Below, piece after piece: positions 1-8,672 of a stretch of DNA of 62,286 nucleotides. Source of the DNA: Pseudomonadota bacterium (GTDB lineage Archaea; Thermoplasmatota; SW-10-69-26; JACQPN01; JAJPHT01); assembly GCA_021325135.1 (NCBI GenBank), contig JAJPHT010000012.1, forward strand, positions 1 to 62,286, written 5' to 3'. The notes beneath the pieces were generated by a model that was given only the letters and a program-made list of their open reading frames with translations, was not told the DNA's origin and did not search any database. The stretch's first letter is position 1, and every line of letters begins with the position of its first letter. Made by a program: the position numbers and the translations under genes.

Positions 1-1181
1 GACCTTCGAAAGAGAAAACGGGGGGCGGGGCGGGGGTCGGAGGGGGAGGGGCCGGCGAGGCCCCTCCCCCTGAGTGGTGGGGGAGAGCGGGGGCCTCCGG
101 CCCCCGCGTGGTGGAGGGTCCGGGAGGCTCCGCCTCCTGGCGGTGGGGGTGCGGGGGCTCCTGCCCCCGCTTCGGGCGGCTCCGCGCGTATCTCGCGTGC
201 GCGTGCGCGTGCGCGCGGTGCGTGCGACTGCCGCCCGCCTCGGGGGCAGGTCCCTTCCCCCGTCCTCTCCTCTGCCCCCGGTCGTCTCCTCCCACCCGCG
301 GGGGCACCGCGCCCCCGCTGGCCTCCCACCCGAAGGGGGAGCCGCCTCGCGGGCCTCTCCCCCCTCGACGCTGCCGGCGGGCGCGGCGGGCGTGTTGCCG
401 CGCGCCCGCGCCCCCGGCGGCGGTGTTGCGTGTTGCGCCGCGGCCCCACCGCGCCGGCCCGCGCCGCGCAGCGGCGCGCGGCCCGGCGCGTCGTGGGCCG
501 CGGCCCGGGGTCCGGGGCCTTGGCCCCGGCGGGGGTGCGGGGGCAGCGCCCCCGCGTCGGGTCCTCCGCGATGCGCGCCCTCCTGTGCCGGGTCCAGGGG
601 AGCCGGGAGCCCCTGGAGTGGCGGGCATCGCGTGAAGGCGTCGTCCATCGTCGTCCGACGCCGCCGGGGGGCCTCGCCCGCCCCCCGGCGGTGGCGGACG
701 CCATCAACCGGCCCAACCTGTTGCACGTCGCGGGCGGGCTCCCCGCGCTGCCCGCGTGCGTCACGATCTACACGACGGGCGCCGCGCTGTGCATGGCGTT
801 GCCCGGCGCCACGCCGGGCGACGACTCGCACCAGGCGGCATCCTCGCCCCGCGTCGTGTCGGGCGCGCGCACGCGCCCGACCGTGGGGGCTCCGGGGGCC
901 GCGGCCCCCGGCGGGAGGGGAGCGGGGGAGGGCAGCGCCCTCCCCAAGAATCGCACGACGCGGGATGCGCGGGGGTTCGCAAGGGGGCGCGCGCCGCCCG
1001 CGCCCCCTTGCTTGGCCCGGGGGGTATTCGGGGGGCGCGGCCACGGAGCGCCCCCCGCTCGCAGGGGGGTGTTAGGGGGGAGAAGGTCCCCCCTAACACC
1101 CGAAAAGAGAACGGAGCGACGACGCGCAAAGCGCAAGGAAGCTGGACCGTCACCGACGAAAGCGATCCGTCTCTTCTCTAC
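1..1181. other. Very GC-rich stretch with no supportable gene
   Basis: All six frames are open for long distances only because stop codons are rare at this base composition. The translations are Pro/Arg/Gly/Ala-rich and lack recognisable domains or consistent codon-position bias. The stretch holds many short G-tract/C-tract palindromes of the form GGGGGC..GCCCCC, and ends in two strong hairpins. A fragment near 769-800 reads CVTIYTTGAALC and resembles short peptides read near 9036 and 12007, so decayed coding sequence is possible. I see no promoter or start that convinces. Confidence 0.6.
1030..1101. terminator. Two strong GC hairpins after the subtilase gene
   Basis: The first hairpin pairs 1030-1038 with 1048-1056 (9 bp). 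The second pairs 1067-1081 with 1087-1101, a perfect 15-bp stem around a GAAGG loop. They lie 80 nt past the stop of the minus-strand subtilase gene, where a transcription end is expected. Archaeal termination usually relies on U-runs, which are weak here, so the role is inferred. They could equally mark an element end. Confidence 0.5.
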
Positions 1182-2435
1182 TCACTTCCAGTTGCTTTCG
1201 CGTATCGACTGATACTGCGCTTGATAGCTCGAAGTTGAGTCCTGAGCAGGCTGCACGCGCCCTTCAACCGCCTTGACGAATGCGGGGACGAATGCAGGGC
1301 CGACGACTCCCCATCCTTGCTGTGCGGCGCCGCCGACAATCGGGACCGTGACGACGAACACCTTTCCGAGCACCGGGCTTTCCTCGGGTTCGCCAGTCGG
1401 ATTGAAGTCCGTCGGACCGAAGCGAATGGCGCTCGCGTTCGCCGCCTCTCGCATCTGGTGGGCGCAATCCGGACTGAGCGCCCGGCAGAATCCGGCTTCC
1501 CTCAACTGAGCCAATCCCTCTGCGAAGGCGCCCGCCGCGGTCGGAGTGCTGAAGCTCGTCCCGCTGCGCCAAGTGTAGTTCTCGGTACTCGTGGCCGTCG
1601 GTGCGAAGGCCGTAACGTTCGAGATGAAGTCCACGCCATGCGAACTGTCCGCAGACGTGCCGTTCGTGGATGGCTCGAAACCGCCAATGCAGATGATCCA
1701 CGGCGGCCCGCAAGTGTAACTTTGCATCGTCGGGCTTGGGTCGTTGCCCGCCGCCGCGACAACCAGTTTCCCTTCCGACGCTGCGAGGCGCGTCCCGTCA
1801 AGGTACGTCTGCATCTCGGGATGCAGGGACGGATCATCAGGAGGATTGCCGGGGTTTCCAAAGCTGATGCTGATGACATCTATCCAAGGCTGGTGTGCCG
1901 CCCATGCGACGCCGTTCGGCAAGCTGGGGTCGATTAGACAAGAGGTTGTGCAAAGGCCGCCCGAGCCCTGGATCGCCACGATCAGCGACGACTGCGCGAT
2001 CTTCGCCACCACGCCCGCGGTCGCGGTCCCGTGGCTGCTCGAATCATCGAGGATGAAGCTCCCCTTCGTCGTGTTGAGCATCGAGATAGCAACGACGCGA
2101 GTCCCCGCGAAATGGTACAACTGACCGGGCTTGAGGGAACTCCACATACCTTGGTCGGCCTCGATGCGATCCCCGAAGGAGCCCGTCTGAGAGAGGTTGA
2201 CCTCCGTGACCGGAACACCGATCATCCTTGCGACGGTGCCGTTGTCGAACTCGTGTGACCTGAATGCCTCGTGATAGGGGTTAATCCCTGAATCAACCAC
2301 GGCGACAACAACGGGCCTCACGACTACAGGTTGTGACCCGTTACTCGGGGCCGGCGGCTCCGAGGTGGTGCAACCGGCCAGCAAGAAAAGCGCCAGGAGG
2401 ACAGGCAAGAACGCCGCCGTTCCCCCGTGTCGCAT
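1182..2435 (-). CDS. Secreted lipoprotein subtilisin-like serine protease (S8)
   Basis: This 417-residue protein starts at the ATG at 2435, directly before a lipoprotein signal peptide with lipobox LLAGC. An upstream in-frame start would add 22 residues ahead of the signal and is less likely. The subtilase triad is visible: Asp48 in VVDSGIN, His135 in SSHGTATAG and Ser293 in SGTSFSTP, with oxyanion Asn231 in AAAGND. It should act outside the cell, anchored by lipid. It is divergent from the cysteine-rich secreted cluster and may process or destroy secreted peptides; that link is inferred. Base use is less GC-rich than in the core genes, which fits an acquired island. Confidence 0.85.
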   Translation of the reverse strand: MRHGGTAAFLPVLLALFLLAGCTTSEPPAPSNGSQPVVVRPVVVAVVDSGINPYHEAFRSHEFDNGTVARMIGVPVTEVNLSQTGSFGDRIEADQGMWSSLKPGQLYHFAGTRVVAISMLNTTKGSFILDDSSSHGTATAGVVAKIAQSSLIVAIQGSGGLCTTSCLIDPSLPNGVAWAAHQPWIDVISISFGNPGNPPDDPSLHPEMQTYLDGTRLAASEGKLVVAAAGNDPSPTMQSYTCGPPWIICIGGFEPSTNGTSADSSHGVDFISNVTAFAPTATSTENYTWRSGTSFSTPTAAGAFAEGLAQLREAGFCRALSPDCAHQMREAANASAIRFGPTDFNPTGEPEESPVLGKVFVVTVPIVGGAAQQGWGVVGPAFVPAFVKAVEGRVQPAQDSTSSYQAQYQSIRESNWK

Positions 2436-2549
2436 GATGGCGAGACGACCGAACGACCTACAAGAACTTTGTTGCGCCGTACCCCTTGCAACAGGCGCCA
2501 AGAATGTTCAAATATGGCCCCCTGCCTCGGTAACAACGGGGTACCAAGC

Positions 2550-2804
2550 TTGAAGGCAGTTCTCCCTGCATTGACCACACTTTGTTTCCTGTTCCTCTCG
2601 GGGGTCGCCGCAGCCTCGCCCGGTGTCAAGATCGAGGTCATCGTCAGCTGCGACGGGGCCGATCCGGAGTCGTGCGTCTGCACCCTGCCGGGCGACCTCT
2701 GCGACGACGACTGCCCGATCAACGATCCGCACCTGCTGGCGAATTACGGCGACGACCTCCACCAGTGTCTTGCCGCCGTCCTTCCGTTCCCCCCGCCGAT
2801 CTGA
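2550..2804 (+). CDS. Small secreted cysteine-rich protein
   Basis: Starting at the TTG at 2550 gives 84 residues with a good signal peptide (KAVLPALTTLCFLFLSGVAA) and a short mature part with six cysteines, four of them clustered in about 14 residues (CVC and CDDDC). An ATG at 2514 would lengthen the N-terminus by 12 residues. A TATA-like TTCAAATAT lies near 2508-2516, which favours the downstream start. It leads a plus-strand run of secreted-protein genes. I do not recognise a family. The acidic Cys cluster could hold disulfides or a metal; neither can be told from sequence alone. Confidence 0.55.
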   Translation: MKAVLPALTTLCFLFLSGVAAASPGVKIEVIVSCDGADPESCVCTLPGDLCDDDCPINDPHLLANYGDDLHQCLAAVLPFPPPI

Positions 2805-2816
2805 AGGTGACTCCAC

Positions 2817-4340
2817 ATGACCCGGTGGGGAATCCTCTGCGTGGCTGCAATCCTCCTAGCTACGCAAGTCCCCACCGAGCCGGCAAGTGCTGGCGGTTCC
2901 GTCAACGCCACGGGCGCAAGCGTCGAAGTCCGCGACGGCTTCCAAGACTGCTCGCAACAGACGACGCACTTCTGCGAATACAACGTCTCGAACGGCAACG
3001 ATCCTGCGAATGCGACGATCGACGCCTATCAACGAATCGACTTCGTGGGCGTCACCGTCGATTCCACCGCCGTGAATCGTCTCCTTGGGTCGCACGTCGT
3101 CGGACGGCAATCGGTTCAGATCAACGGCAATAGCACTTACTTGCCTAACCCTCTCCTGCCGATGGTCAGCGAGGCTTGGACCGAGATTGACGCGCAGCGT
3201 CCCGGGCGATCCCTCCTCGACGTTGAGATGAGCCGTGAGAACGTTTCTCTCGTCTATCCGATGATCCGTTACAACACGTCAGAGCCGATCGGCTGGAATT
3301 GGCTCGCCTTCCCTTATCCAGATGACGGAGGGATCGGCTACGATCGGATCGGCCCGTACAACGCGCCCGAAGGCAACAGCACGGACGGATACCTCGAACA
3401 GGATCAGCGCCTTCTCTGCGACTACCCGGGGATCGACACCTACTGCAATCCGGTGGTTGGCGAGACGCGAGAAACGTTCACGGCCACGGCGCCGAACGTC
3501 ATCGTCGGCGCCGAGTTCTACAACGCTTCGATTTCGGTTCGTGAGGGCAACGTCTCCAACGCAACTTACTACTGGACAGGCTCAGATTGGGTGTTCTATC
3601 CGAGATATGATTCCGGCAACTTGCCTAGGATCGTGTTCGATTCTACGCCGTTCATCCATCAGAACTGGACGTTCACACCTCCAACGGATCAGCGACCCAT
3701 GATCCCGCCGAAGGCAGCGCCCACGCGGGGCACGACCGGCCCGCAGAGCGAGTCCGAACACACCGTCCCCAATTGGACTGTTGCGGTCGTTGCGGCTGCT
3801 GCCGGAGCCCTGCTCCTTGCTGCCGCAGCGGTCCTCTACTCTCGCTTCACGAGCAAGAACGCGCTTCTCGCCTCCAAGAGCCGCCAAGAACTCTTGGCGC
3901 TCATCGACGCGCATCCGGGCATATCTCCTTCAGAAGCCGCAGCCAAGATGGGCTGCCGGAGAAACAATATCATGCACCATGCCCGCGTGCTGGAGAAGGC
4001 GGCGTTCATCAAGATCGTCGCCACGAATGGGCGCGCGTTCTTCTACCGATCCGGCCAGGAAGTTCCACCCCAGGAAATCGCGGTCGCGCATCCCGTGGCG
4101 CAAGCGATCCTCCGGCGCATCCGCGACGGCGGGCCGGCAACGATGCAGGAGCTTCTCGCTGCCTGTGGAGACACGCCGCAACGCACCTGCTACTATCATG
4201 TTGCACGCCTCGTGAACGCTGGCCTTCTCACCGTGGAAACAGTCGGTGAGAGTCGGAAGATCGGGCTCCCTTCGGAGAATAGCCCCGAGGCTCCGCGGTC
4301 TGTCGCCCCCGCGACTCTCACCGCGCCCGCGCCGATCTAG
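2817..4340 (+). CDS. Membrane-anchored regulator: extracellular domain, one TM, two winged-helix domains
   Basis: The 507-residue protein has a signal peptide (about 1-25), a large extracellular region rich in N-glycosylation sequons, one membrane helix at about 321-343, and two cytoplasmic winged helix-turn-helix domains at about 355-412 and 425-485. The layout implies one-component sensing: an outside signal read by the ectodomain and passed to DNA-binding domains. A Shine-Dalgarno-like AAGGTGA sits 7 nt before the ATG. It lies inside the cysteine-rich cluster and is the natural candidate for its regulator, an inference from position. The ectodomain matches no family I recognise. Confidence 0.8.
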   Translation: MTRWGILCVAAILLATQVPTEPASAGGSVNATGASVEVRDGFQDCSQQTTHFCEYNVSNGNDPANATIDAYQRIDFVGVTVDSTAVNRLLGSHVVGRQSVQINGNSTYLPNPLLPMVSEAWTEIDAQRPGRSLLDVEMSRENVSLVYPMIRYNTSEPIGWNWLAFPYPDDGGIGYDRIGPYNAPEGNSTDGYLEQDQRLLCDYPGIDTYCNPVVGETRETFTATAPNVIVGAEFYNASISVREGNVSNATYYWTGSDWVFYPRYDSGNLPRIVFDSTPFIHQNWTFTPPTDQRPMIPPKAAPTRGTTGPQSESEHTVPNWTVAVVAAAAGALLLAAAAVLYSRFTSKNALLASKSRQELLALIDAHPGISPSEAAAKMGCRRNNIMHHARVLEKAAFIKIVATNGRAFFYRSGQEVPPQEIAVAHPVAQAILRRIRDGGPATMQELLAACGDTPQRTCYYHVARLVNAGLLTVETVGESRKIGLPSENSPEAPRSVAPATLTAPAPI

Positions 4341-4377
4341 CGCGGGGTCTGATTGCGCGCGAACTTTTGCAAGCTGC

Positions 4378-4387
4378 GACAAATATT
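4378..4387 (+). promoter_or_regulatory. Candidate TATA-box promoter of the cysteine-rich gene group
   Basis: The AT-rich motif ACAAATATTGGC stands out in GC-rich DNA about 45 nt before the TTG start at 4427. It is the only TATA-like site in the gap after the membrane regulator gene, so a separate transcript may start here. Confidence 0.4.
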
Positions 4388-4426
4388 GGCTTGGTAACGC
4401 GCGTGGTTGCGCTCCTCGGTGACTGA

Positions 4427-4924
4427 TTGAACGTCCCAAGGAACCTGCTCTGTCTGACCATCGCCGCCTGCCTCGCCATGTTCGCCGCGCCGCAGATCAC
4501 GGCCCTCCCCACGGAGGCCGACGTGTTCGTGTCCGCGCCCGTCCATGCGTTCTCCACGACGGACGCCTACTCCGGCTTCGTCACCGACACCTGCGTCCAG
4601 GCGACCGGCGTCCCGCTCGATGATAGCGCCTTCGGCGGCTTGATCCGCGAGGCGGCGAACTCCCAGGGCGGCGTGATCTACTCCGACCCCGGCACGCTCG
4701 ACCACTACCGCAGCGGCGGGAGCCCCACGAACCTCCCCGTGGACGGGGAGGGCCAGGGCTCGACCGGCGGCATGGACCCGTGCTGCGTGTGCGGCATCAT
4801 CAACCCCGACCAGTCGATCCGCGGCTGCGTCGCGCTCTCCAAGCCGTGCTGCTGCTACTCGGAGATCCACACCGACCTGTCGATCGTTTGCCTCTGCCAG
4901 GGGGGCGAGGGATGCAGCAAGTGA
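4427..4924 (+). CDS. Secreted cysteine-rich protein, paralogue 1
   Basis: A 165-residue protein from a TTG start, with a signal peptide (about 1-26) and a C-terminal module of ten cysteines in the last 47 residues: CCVCG at 119-123, C134, PCCC at 140-143, CLC at 155-157 and C163. The same arrangement recurs in the gene at 5225, including PCCC, twelve positions to CxC, then a final Cys; both also have TDAY after the signal peptide. No known family comes to mind. Triple cysteines could support disulfide-rich toxins, metal binding or structural roles. Its stop overlaps the next start (GTGA). Confidence 0.75.
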   Translation: MNVPRNLLCLTIAACLAMFAAPQITALPTEADVFVSAPVHAFSTTDAYSGFVTDTCVQATGVPLDDSAFGGLIREAANSQGGVIYSDPGTLDHYRSGGSPTNLPVDGEGQGSTGGMDPCCVCGIINPDQSIRGCVALSKPCCCYSEIHTDLSIVCLCQGGEGCSK

Positions 4925-5172
4925 AGCTCCTTCCGCTCGCGCTCCTCGCGCTCCTCGTCGTCCCGCTGGCCCTGGCCTCCCCTGCCTCCAAGGTCACAGG
5001 CCAGCTGGGCGACCCGTACCCGAGGACCCCGCCCGGAACGCTCTGCGTGGTCGAGCAGAACCAGGAGGGCCTTCTGCCGTCCTTCTACGTGTACTGCTGC
5101 CCCTACATGCAGATCAACCCGCCCGACGGGCCGTACATCATGTGCGTGTACCCGATGGGCAAGCACCCCTGA
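4921..5172 (+). CDS. Small secreted protein with a vicinal cysteine pair
   Basis: The GTG at 4921 overlaps the previous stop and opens directly into a signal peptide (MKLLPLALLALLVVPLALAS); an ATG at 4912 in the same frame would add three residues. The 83-residue product has a mature part of about 60 residues, rich in Pro, Tyr and Gly, with four cysteines including a CC pair. It is translationally coupled to paralogue 1. I recognise no family. The stop codon lies inside a perfect hairpin, which may end the transcript or limit read-through to the next gene. Confidence 0.65.
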   Translation: MKLLPLALLALLVVPLALASPASKVTGQLGDPYPRTPPGTLCVVEQNQEGLLPSFYVYCCPYMQINPPDGPYIMCVYPMGKHP

Positions 5173-5190
5173 CGCGGGTCGCGTCAGGGG
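5166..5190 (+). terminator. Perfect 10-bp hairpin containing the stop codon
   Basis: CCCCTGACGC (5166-5175) pairs exactly with GCGTCAGGGG (5181-5190) around a five-base loop, followed by a pyrimidine-rich run. The TGA stop of the preceding gene is in the 5-prime arm, so ribosomes reaching the stop would melt the hairpin. It could be a terminator or attenuator between the two halves of the cluster. Confidence 0.5.
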
Positions 5191-5224
5191 ACCTCCCCTC
5201 TTTCCATCTCCAAGGTGAACCCCC

Positions 5225-5662
5225 ATGAAGCTCCCTCTCCTCGTCGCCGCCGCCTTCGCCGTGTGCCTCCCGATCGCCTACGCGCAGGAGGTCGGCGGAA
5301 GCCCCGTCCCCTCCGTGCCCCCTCCCGCCGCGGACCTCATCTCCGCGACCGACGCCTACGCGGTCGCCACGATCGACGGCTGCTCCCACGCCGCCAACTT
5401 CGATGCCCAGGACGGCGGCCTCGCCGTTTACTACGGCAGCCCCACCGCAGCGGGTACTCCCCTCGCTCTCGACGGCCCCGCCAAGGCGATGCTGTCTGAG
5501 CAGGTCAACATCTGCTGCGCGTGCGGCCCGCATATTTGCGATCACTGGTGGTGCTTCTTCACCACCACTTGCGAAGTGTTCGGAGACGGCCCCTGCTGCT
5601 GCACGGCCATCATCGAACCGGACGGCACGACCCATTGCTACTGCGCGGTCGGCAAGTGCTGA
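5225..5662 (+). CDS. Secreted cysteine-rich protein, paralogue 2
   Basis: A 145-residue protein with a signal peptide (cleavage after AYA, about residue 20) and twelve cysteines in the last 49 residues: CCACG at 97-101, C105, C110, C116, PCCC at 123-126, CYC at 138-140 and C145. It matches paralogue 1 in cysteine order and TDAY but has extra Cys and an aromatic DHWWCFF insert. AAGGTGA precedes the ATG. The similarity is mostly in the cysteine skeleton, so the pair is an old or fast-evolving duplication. Function unknown; export and disulfide-rich folding are the safest statements. Confidence 0.75.
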   Translation: MKLPLLVAAAFAVCLPIAYAQEVGGSPVPSVPPPAADLISATDAYAVATIDGCSHAANFDAQDGGLAVYYGSPTAAGTPLALDGPAKAMLSEQVNICCACGPHICDHWWCFFTTTCEVFGDGPCCCTAIIEPDGTTHCYCAVGKC

Positions 5663-5675
5663 CGGAGGGGAGCAT

Positions 5676-6596
5676 ATGACCACCCGAAAAGAACTCGTCG
5701 CCGTGGGCGTCCTCGCCGCGCTCCTCATCGTGGGCGCCGTCGCGGTCGCGCTCAACTCCAACAGCGCGGAAGCGACTCACGCCAACGCACCCGCGCAAGC
5801 GATCGCCCTCAACGCGACCGCCGACGCCAACCACTCGATCCAGTGGGACGACAAGGTGTTCTTCCGCTACACCATGTTCAACGCGAGCGGGAAGCCCATC
5901 TTCACGAACCAGTACGCCTCGGCCCTCATCATCAACAACACGGATCCGCTGTATCTGATCAGCGAGATCGAGGACTACAAGGTGAGCAACCTCACCTTGG
6001 GCGCCTACAACGTGGGCCAACCCTTTGGCACACCCTTTGAGGCGTCGTTCATCGGCCATCACGCGGGCGAAACCTACGTCACGCCTCTGATCGCCGCGAA
6101 CGACACCGTGACGGGCTCGACGGGCGTCCACGTCACGCTGACCCGCGTCTCCAAGGATTTCCCCATGCGCGAGAGCGTGCCCTCTGCCGCCTTCCGGCAG
6201 CGGTTCCCCAACGCCACGGAGGGCTCCGTCGTCCAACTCAACCCGCGGTACTTCGTCACCGTCGAGGCGATGAACGACACTGTGACGACGTACCGCTACC
6301 TCGTCCACGACGGCGAGCAGCACCCGTACCCCGAGCTTGGCGAGTTCGCCAACCTGACGACGATCGTCAGCGCCGACCGGACGACGTTCCATGACAGGAT
6401 CGACATTCCGACCGGCGCCGCGTTCTTCCGCAAGAACGATCACGTTCTGAACCTCACGCACGGCTCGTACTACGTGCGCGGCGTCACGCCTGATTCGATC
6501 CTGCTCGACCAACTGAAGGCCCCGTGGTACGCGCACCTCTTCGAGGACGTGTTCTTCGTCGTGGAGGTCGTGGAGGTCCAGCCCGCGGCCCGGTAG
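5676..6596 (+). CDS. Membrane-anchored extracellular protein with an FKBP-like region
   Basis: The ATG at 5676 has a GGAGGGG ribosome site 6-12 nt upstream. The 306-residue product has an N-terminal membrane anchor (about 6-26) and a glycosylation-sequon-rich outer domain. The stretch DDKVFFRYTMFNASGKPIF, then PFEASFIGHHAGETYVTP, resembles the opening and GFEEAL-GMKVGE parts of FKBP-type prolyl isomerases, but the match is weak and I cannot confirm active-site residues. If right, it could fold the proline-rich, cysteine-rich secreted neighbours. Otherwise it is an unassigned surface protein. Confidence 0.5.
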   Translation: MTTRKELVAVGVLAALLIVGAVAVALNSNSAEATHANAPAQAIALNATADANHSIQWDDKVFFRYTMFNASGKPIFTNQYASALIINNTDPLYLISEIEDYKVSNLTLGAYNVGQPFGTPFEASFIGHHAGETYVTPLIAANDTVTGSTGVHVTLTRVSKDFPMRESVPSAAFRQRFPNATEGSVVQLNPRYFVTVEAMNDTVTTYRYLVHDGEQHPYPELGEFANLTTIVSADRTTFHDRIDIPTGAAFFRKNDHVLNLTHGSYYVRGVTPDSILLDQLKAPWYAHLFEDVFFVVEVVEVQPAAR

Positions 6597-6644
6597 GTTC
6601 ATCGACGGCGGCAGGGATCGGCCAAGGAGGAGGGAACCAGAGCG

Positions 6645-7676
6645 ATGCAAGTCCGACATGGATCATTCGTCGTCTTACTGGTTACTCTCCTCCTCTCGCC
6701 CTTCGTCACCGCCCTTTGCGACGACTCGACAGTGACTCCCGGGATTCGCAGCTGCTCCCCAGGGCCGCAGCAAGCCTGCTACGGGATTCGCCCCGGGGCG
6801 CTGTTCCACAGTGAGAACTGGACCGACTGCACGGCCAGCTTCGTCTTTGTTGCACCCGAAGGCGTGTTCATGGAAACTGCGGCGCATTGTGTTCACGAAA
6901 AAGGGCAGAAGATTTGGTTCTACTACCCGAACGCGAGCGCCGCGCCTACCAGTTACGCCGATCTAGAGAGCCGCGCACCAGACGCAACCGTCGCGTTTAT
7001 CGCCCCGGGATGGACGCAAGTCGGGTCGGGCGACTTCCGCCGCGATCAGGACTTCGCGCTCCTCCGGCTGGGCGATCACGTCCTGCGCGACGTGGCGCCC
7101 GACGTATGCGGCGGACGCGGCCCGACAGGCATCTACAACGAGACGGGCAGCAAACAGCACGTCCTGTATTTCTACGGTCACGGTGTCGGCTTCAACGGCG
7201 CGATGGAAGCTCGCCAAGGCGTAGGCCCCACATGGGACGGTGGCGCGTTGTTCTACGCGACCGCCACCCTGTCTGACGGCGACAGCGGCGGGCCGTGGCT
7301 GACGCAGGAGGGCTTGGCGATCGGCCACGAATCCGGCGGCACGCCGCCCGCGCAGAGTACCAACGGGAGCGAAGTCGGCGTCCACATAGGCACCGTGATA
7401 GCATCCGCCCGATCCGCCGGGCTGTCACTTCGGTTGCTCCTCGCAGGACAGACTGCGAGCGTAGAATATGCGAAGGAGCGCCCCGCCGGGCCGACGCCTC
7501 CGACCACGAACGAAACCCCAAGCCCGACGGTCAGCGCGCCATCAAGCCCTGCGGCGCCGACGGCCCCCGCGAATGGCCCGGTCAGCAGCAGTCCGCGGGC
7601 CGTTCCATCCGCGGATGTGCCTGCCGCCGTCGCCTGCGCGATGGGTGCGGCCCTCCTGTCAAAGCGGCGGCGATAG
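6645..7676 (+). CDS. Secreted trypsin-like serine protease (S1 type)
   Basis: This 343-residue protein has a signal peptide, a chymotrypsin-fold domain with His81 (TAAHC), Asp136 (DQDFALLRL) and Ser214 (SDGDSGGPW), a Pro/Ser/Thr-rich stalk at about 275-320, and a C-terminal hydrophobic segment ending in Lys-Arg-Arg-Arg. The tail looks like a membrane or cell-wall anchor, so the protease probably sits on the cell surface. AAGGAGGAGGG lies just upstream. It closes the secreted-protein run and is the second protease of the island; it differs from the shorter S1-type protein at 54880. Confidence 0.85.
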   Translation: MQVRHGSFVVLLVTLLLSPFVTALCDDSTVTPGIRSCSPGPQQACYGIRPGALFHSENWTDCTASFVFVAPEGVFMETAAHCVHEKGQKIWFYYPNASAAPTSYADLESRAPDATVAFIAPGWTQVGSGDFRRDQDFALLRLGDHVLRDVAPDVCGGRGPTGIYNETGSKQHVLYFYGHGVGFNGAMEARQGVGPTWDGGALFYATATLSDGDSGGPWLTQEGLAIGHESGGTPPAQSTNGSEVGVHIGTVIASARSAGLSLRLLLAGQTASVEYAKERPAGPTPPTTNETPSPTVSAPSSPAAPTAPANGPVSSSPRAVPSADVPAAVACAMGAALLSKRRR

Positions 7677-7767
7677 CAACCTAGCAACCCCGAGGCACGC
7701 ACCCCATTGAAGTTGTAGCTTCAGCCTCCGCACCCAACCCCACATTCCAGCTTGAGCCCTGATCTGC

Positions 7768-8661
7768 ATGAGTTTCGATTTCATCACGCTTGTTCAACTT
7801 CTGCCGCCTATCGTGCGCTTTCTCGTCGCCGGATGGTTGTTCAACAAAGGTCGTCCAGTTCCCATCGCCATTGGCCTTGTCGTCTTGGCCGCGGGCATCG
7901 TTGGCCTCGGGAACCGTCTCGTTGATCTTGGCTTCCCCGAGTCGTGGCGGACCTTTGCGCTGACGACCTATCCGTTGCTCTTGCCGGCCTTGGTGTTCGT
8001 TTGGATGGCGTTCCACCCCTGGCAAATACAGAACCCGAGGGCGAAGGCCGTTCTTGCCGTGGCGGGTGTCGTGGCGCTCGCGTTGGCGGCATGGCTCATC
8101 AACGACTCGTGCGCGTGGTTCTGTTCTACCAAGGCCGGCCCGCACGCTGGCCCCATCTATGTGCTGGCGTCAATGCTATCTTTCGCCTACCTCTGGCTCG
8201 CGCTCCTGCTCGCCCGCGACTCGATCAAAGCAGAACCTATCCTCGACCCCGCCGCGGGCGAAAGCGCCTCAATCATCGTCGCATGGACGGGCCTCAGTTT
8301 CTTTGGCATTATCGCAGCCAACGCAATCATGGGCTATTTCAACTACGGAGGCCAATGGTTCGGCAACAGTGTTGAAGTCCTGCTCGGCCTGGGCGATCTT
8401 GCGGTCCTCGTATGGGTTGCGTGGCCGTGGGGCCGGTCCATACCGGGGTTCCGCGCAGGCTGGATTCTCCTCTGGGGCGGCTTCGCCGTCCTCCTCGGAA
8501 TGATCCGCGCTGGCCTCACGGACAGCCTATGGGGCGAGGACAGCGACCTTCCCGTGATCCTCTACTCCCTGTGGGGCCTGGGCGTCACCGTCGCGCTCTA
8601 CGTCGCCCTTTCCAAGTCCGGCGCCTTCTTGGAGGAGGCACCTCCGGAAGCCATGCCCTAA
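7768..8661 (+). CDS. Polytopic membrane protein of unknown function
   Basis: The 297 residues contain about eight hydrophobic segments and short loops, with no transporter or enzyme motif I can name. It follows the S1-type protease gene after a 91-bp gap. Its stop is 11 nt before the first hairpin of structured element A, so its mRNA probably ends in that structure. A role in export of, or protection against, the secreted products is possible only by position. Confidence 0.65.
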   Translation: MSFDFITLVQLLPPIVRFLVAGWLFNKGRPVPIAIGLVVLAAGIVGLGNRLVDLGFPESWRTFALTTYPLLLPALVFVWMAFHPWQIQNPRAKAVLAVAGVVALALAAWLINDSCAWFCSTKAGPHAGPIYVLASMLSFAYLWLALLLARDSIKAEPILDPAAGESASIIVAWTGLSFFGIIAANAIMGYFNYGGQWFGNSVEVLLGLGDLAVLVWVAWPWGRSIPGFRAGWILLWGGFAVLLGMIRAGLTDSLWGEDSDLPVILYSLWGLGVTVALYVALSKSGAFLEEAPPEAMP

Positions 8662-8672
8662 GCTCGGCCTGC

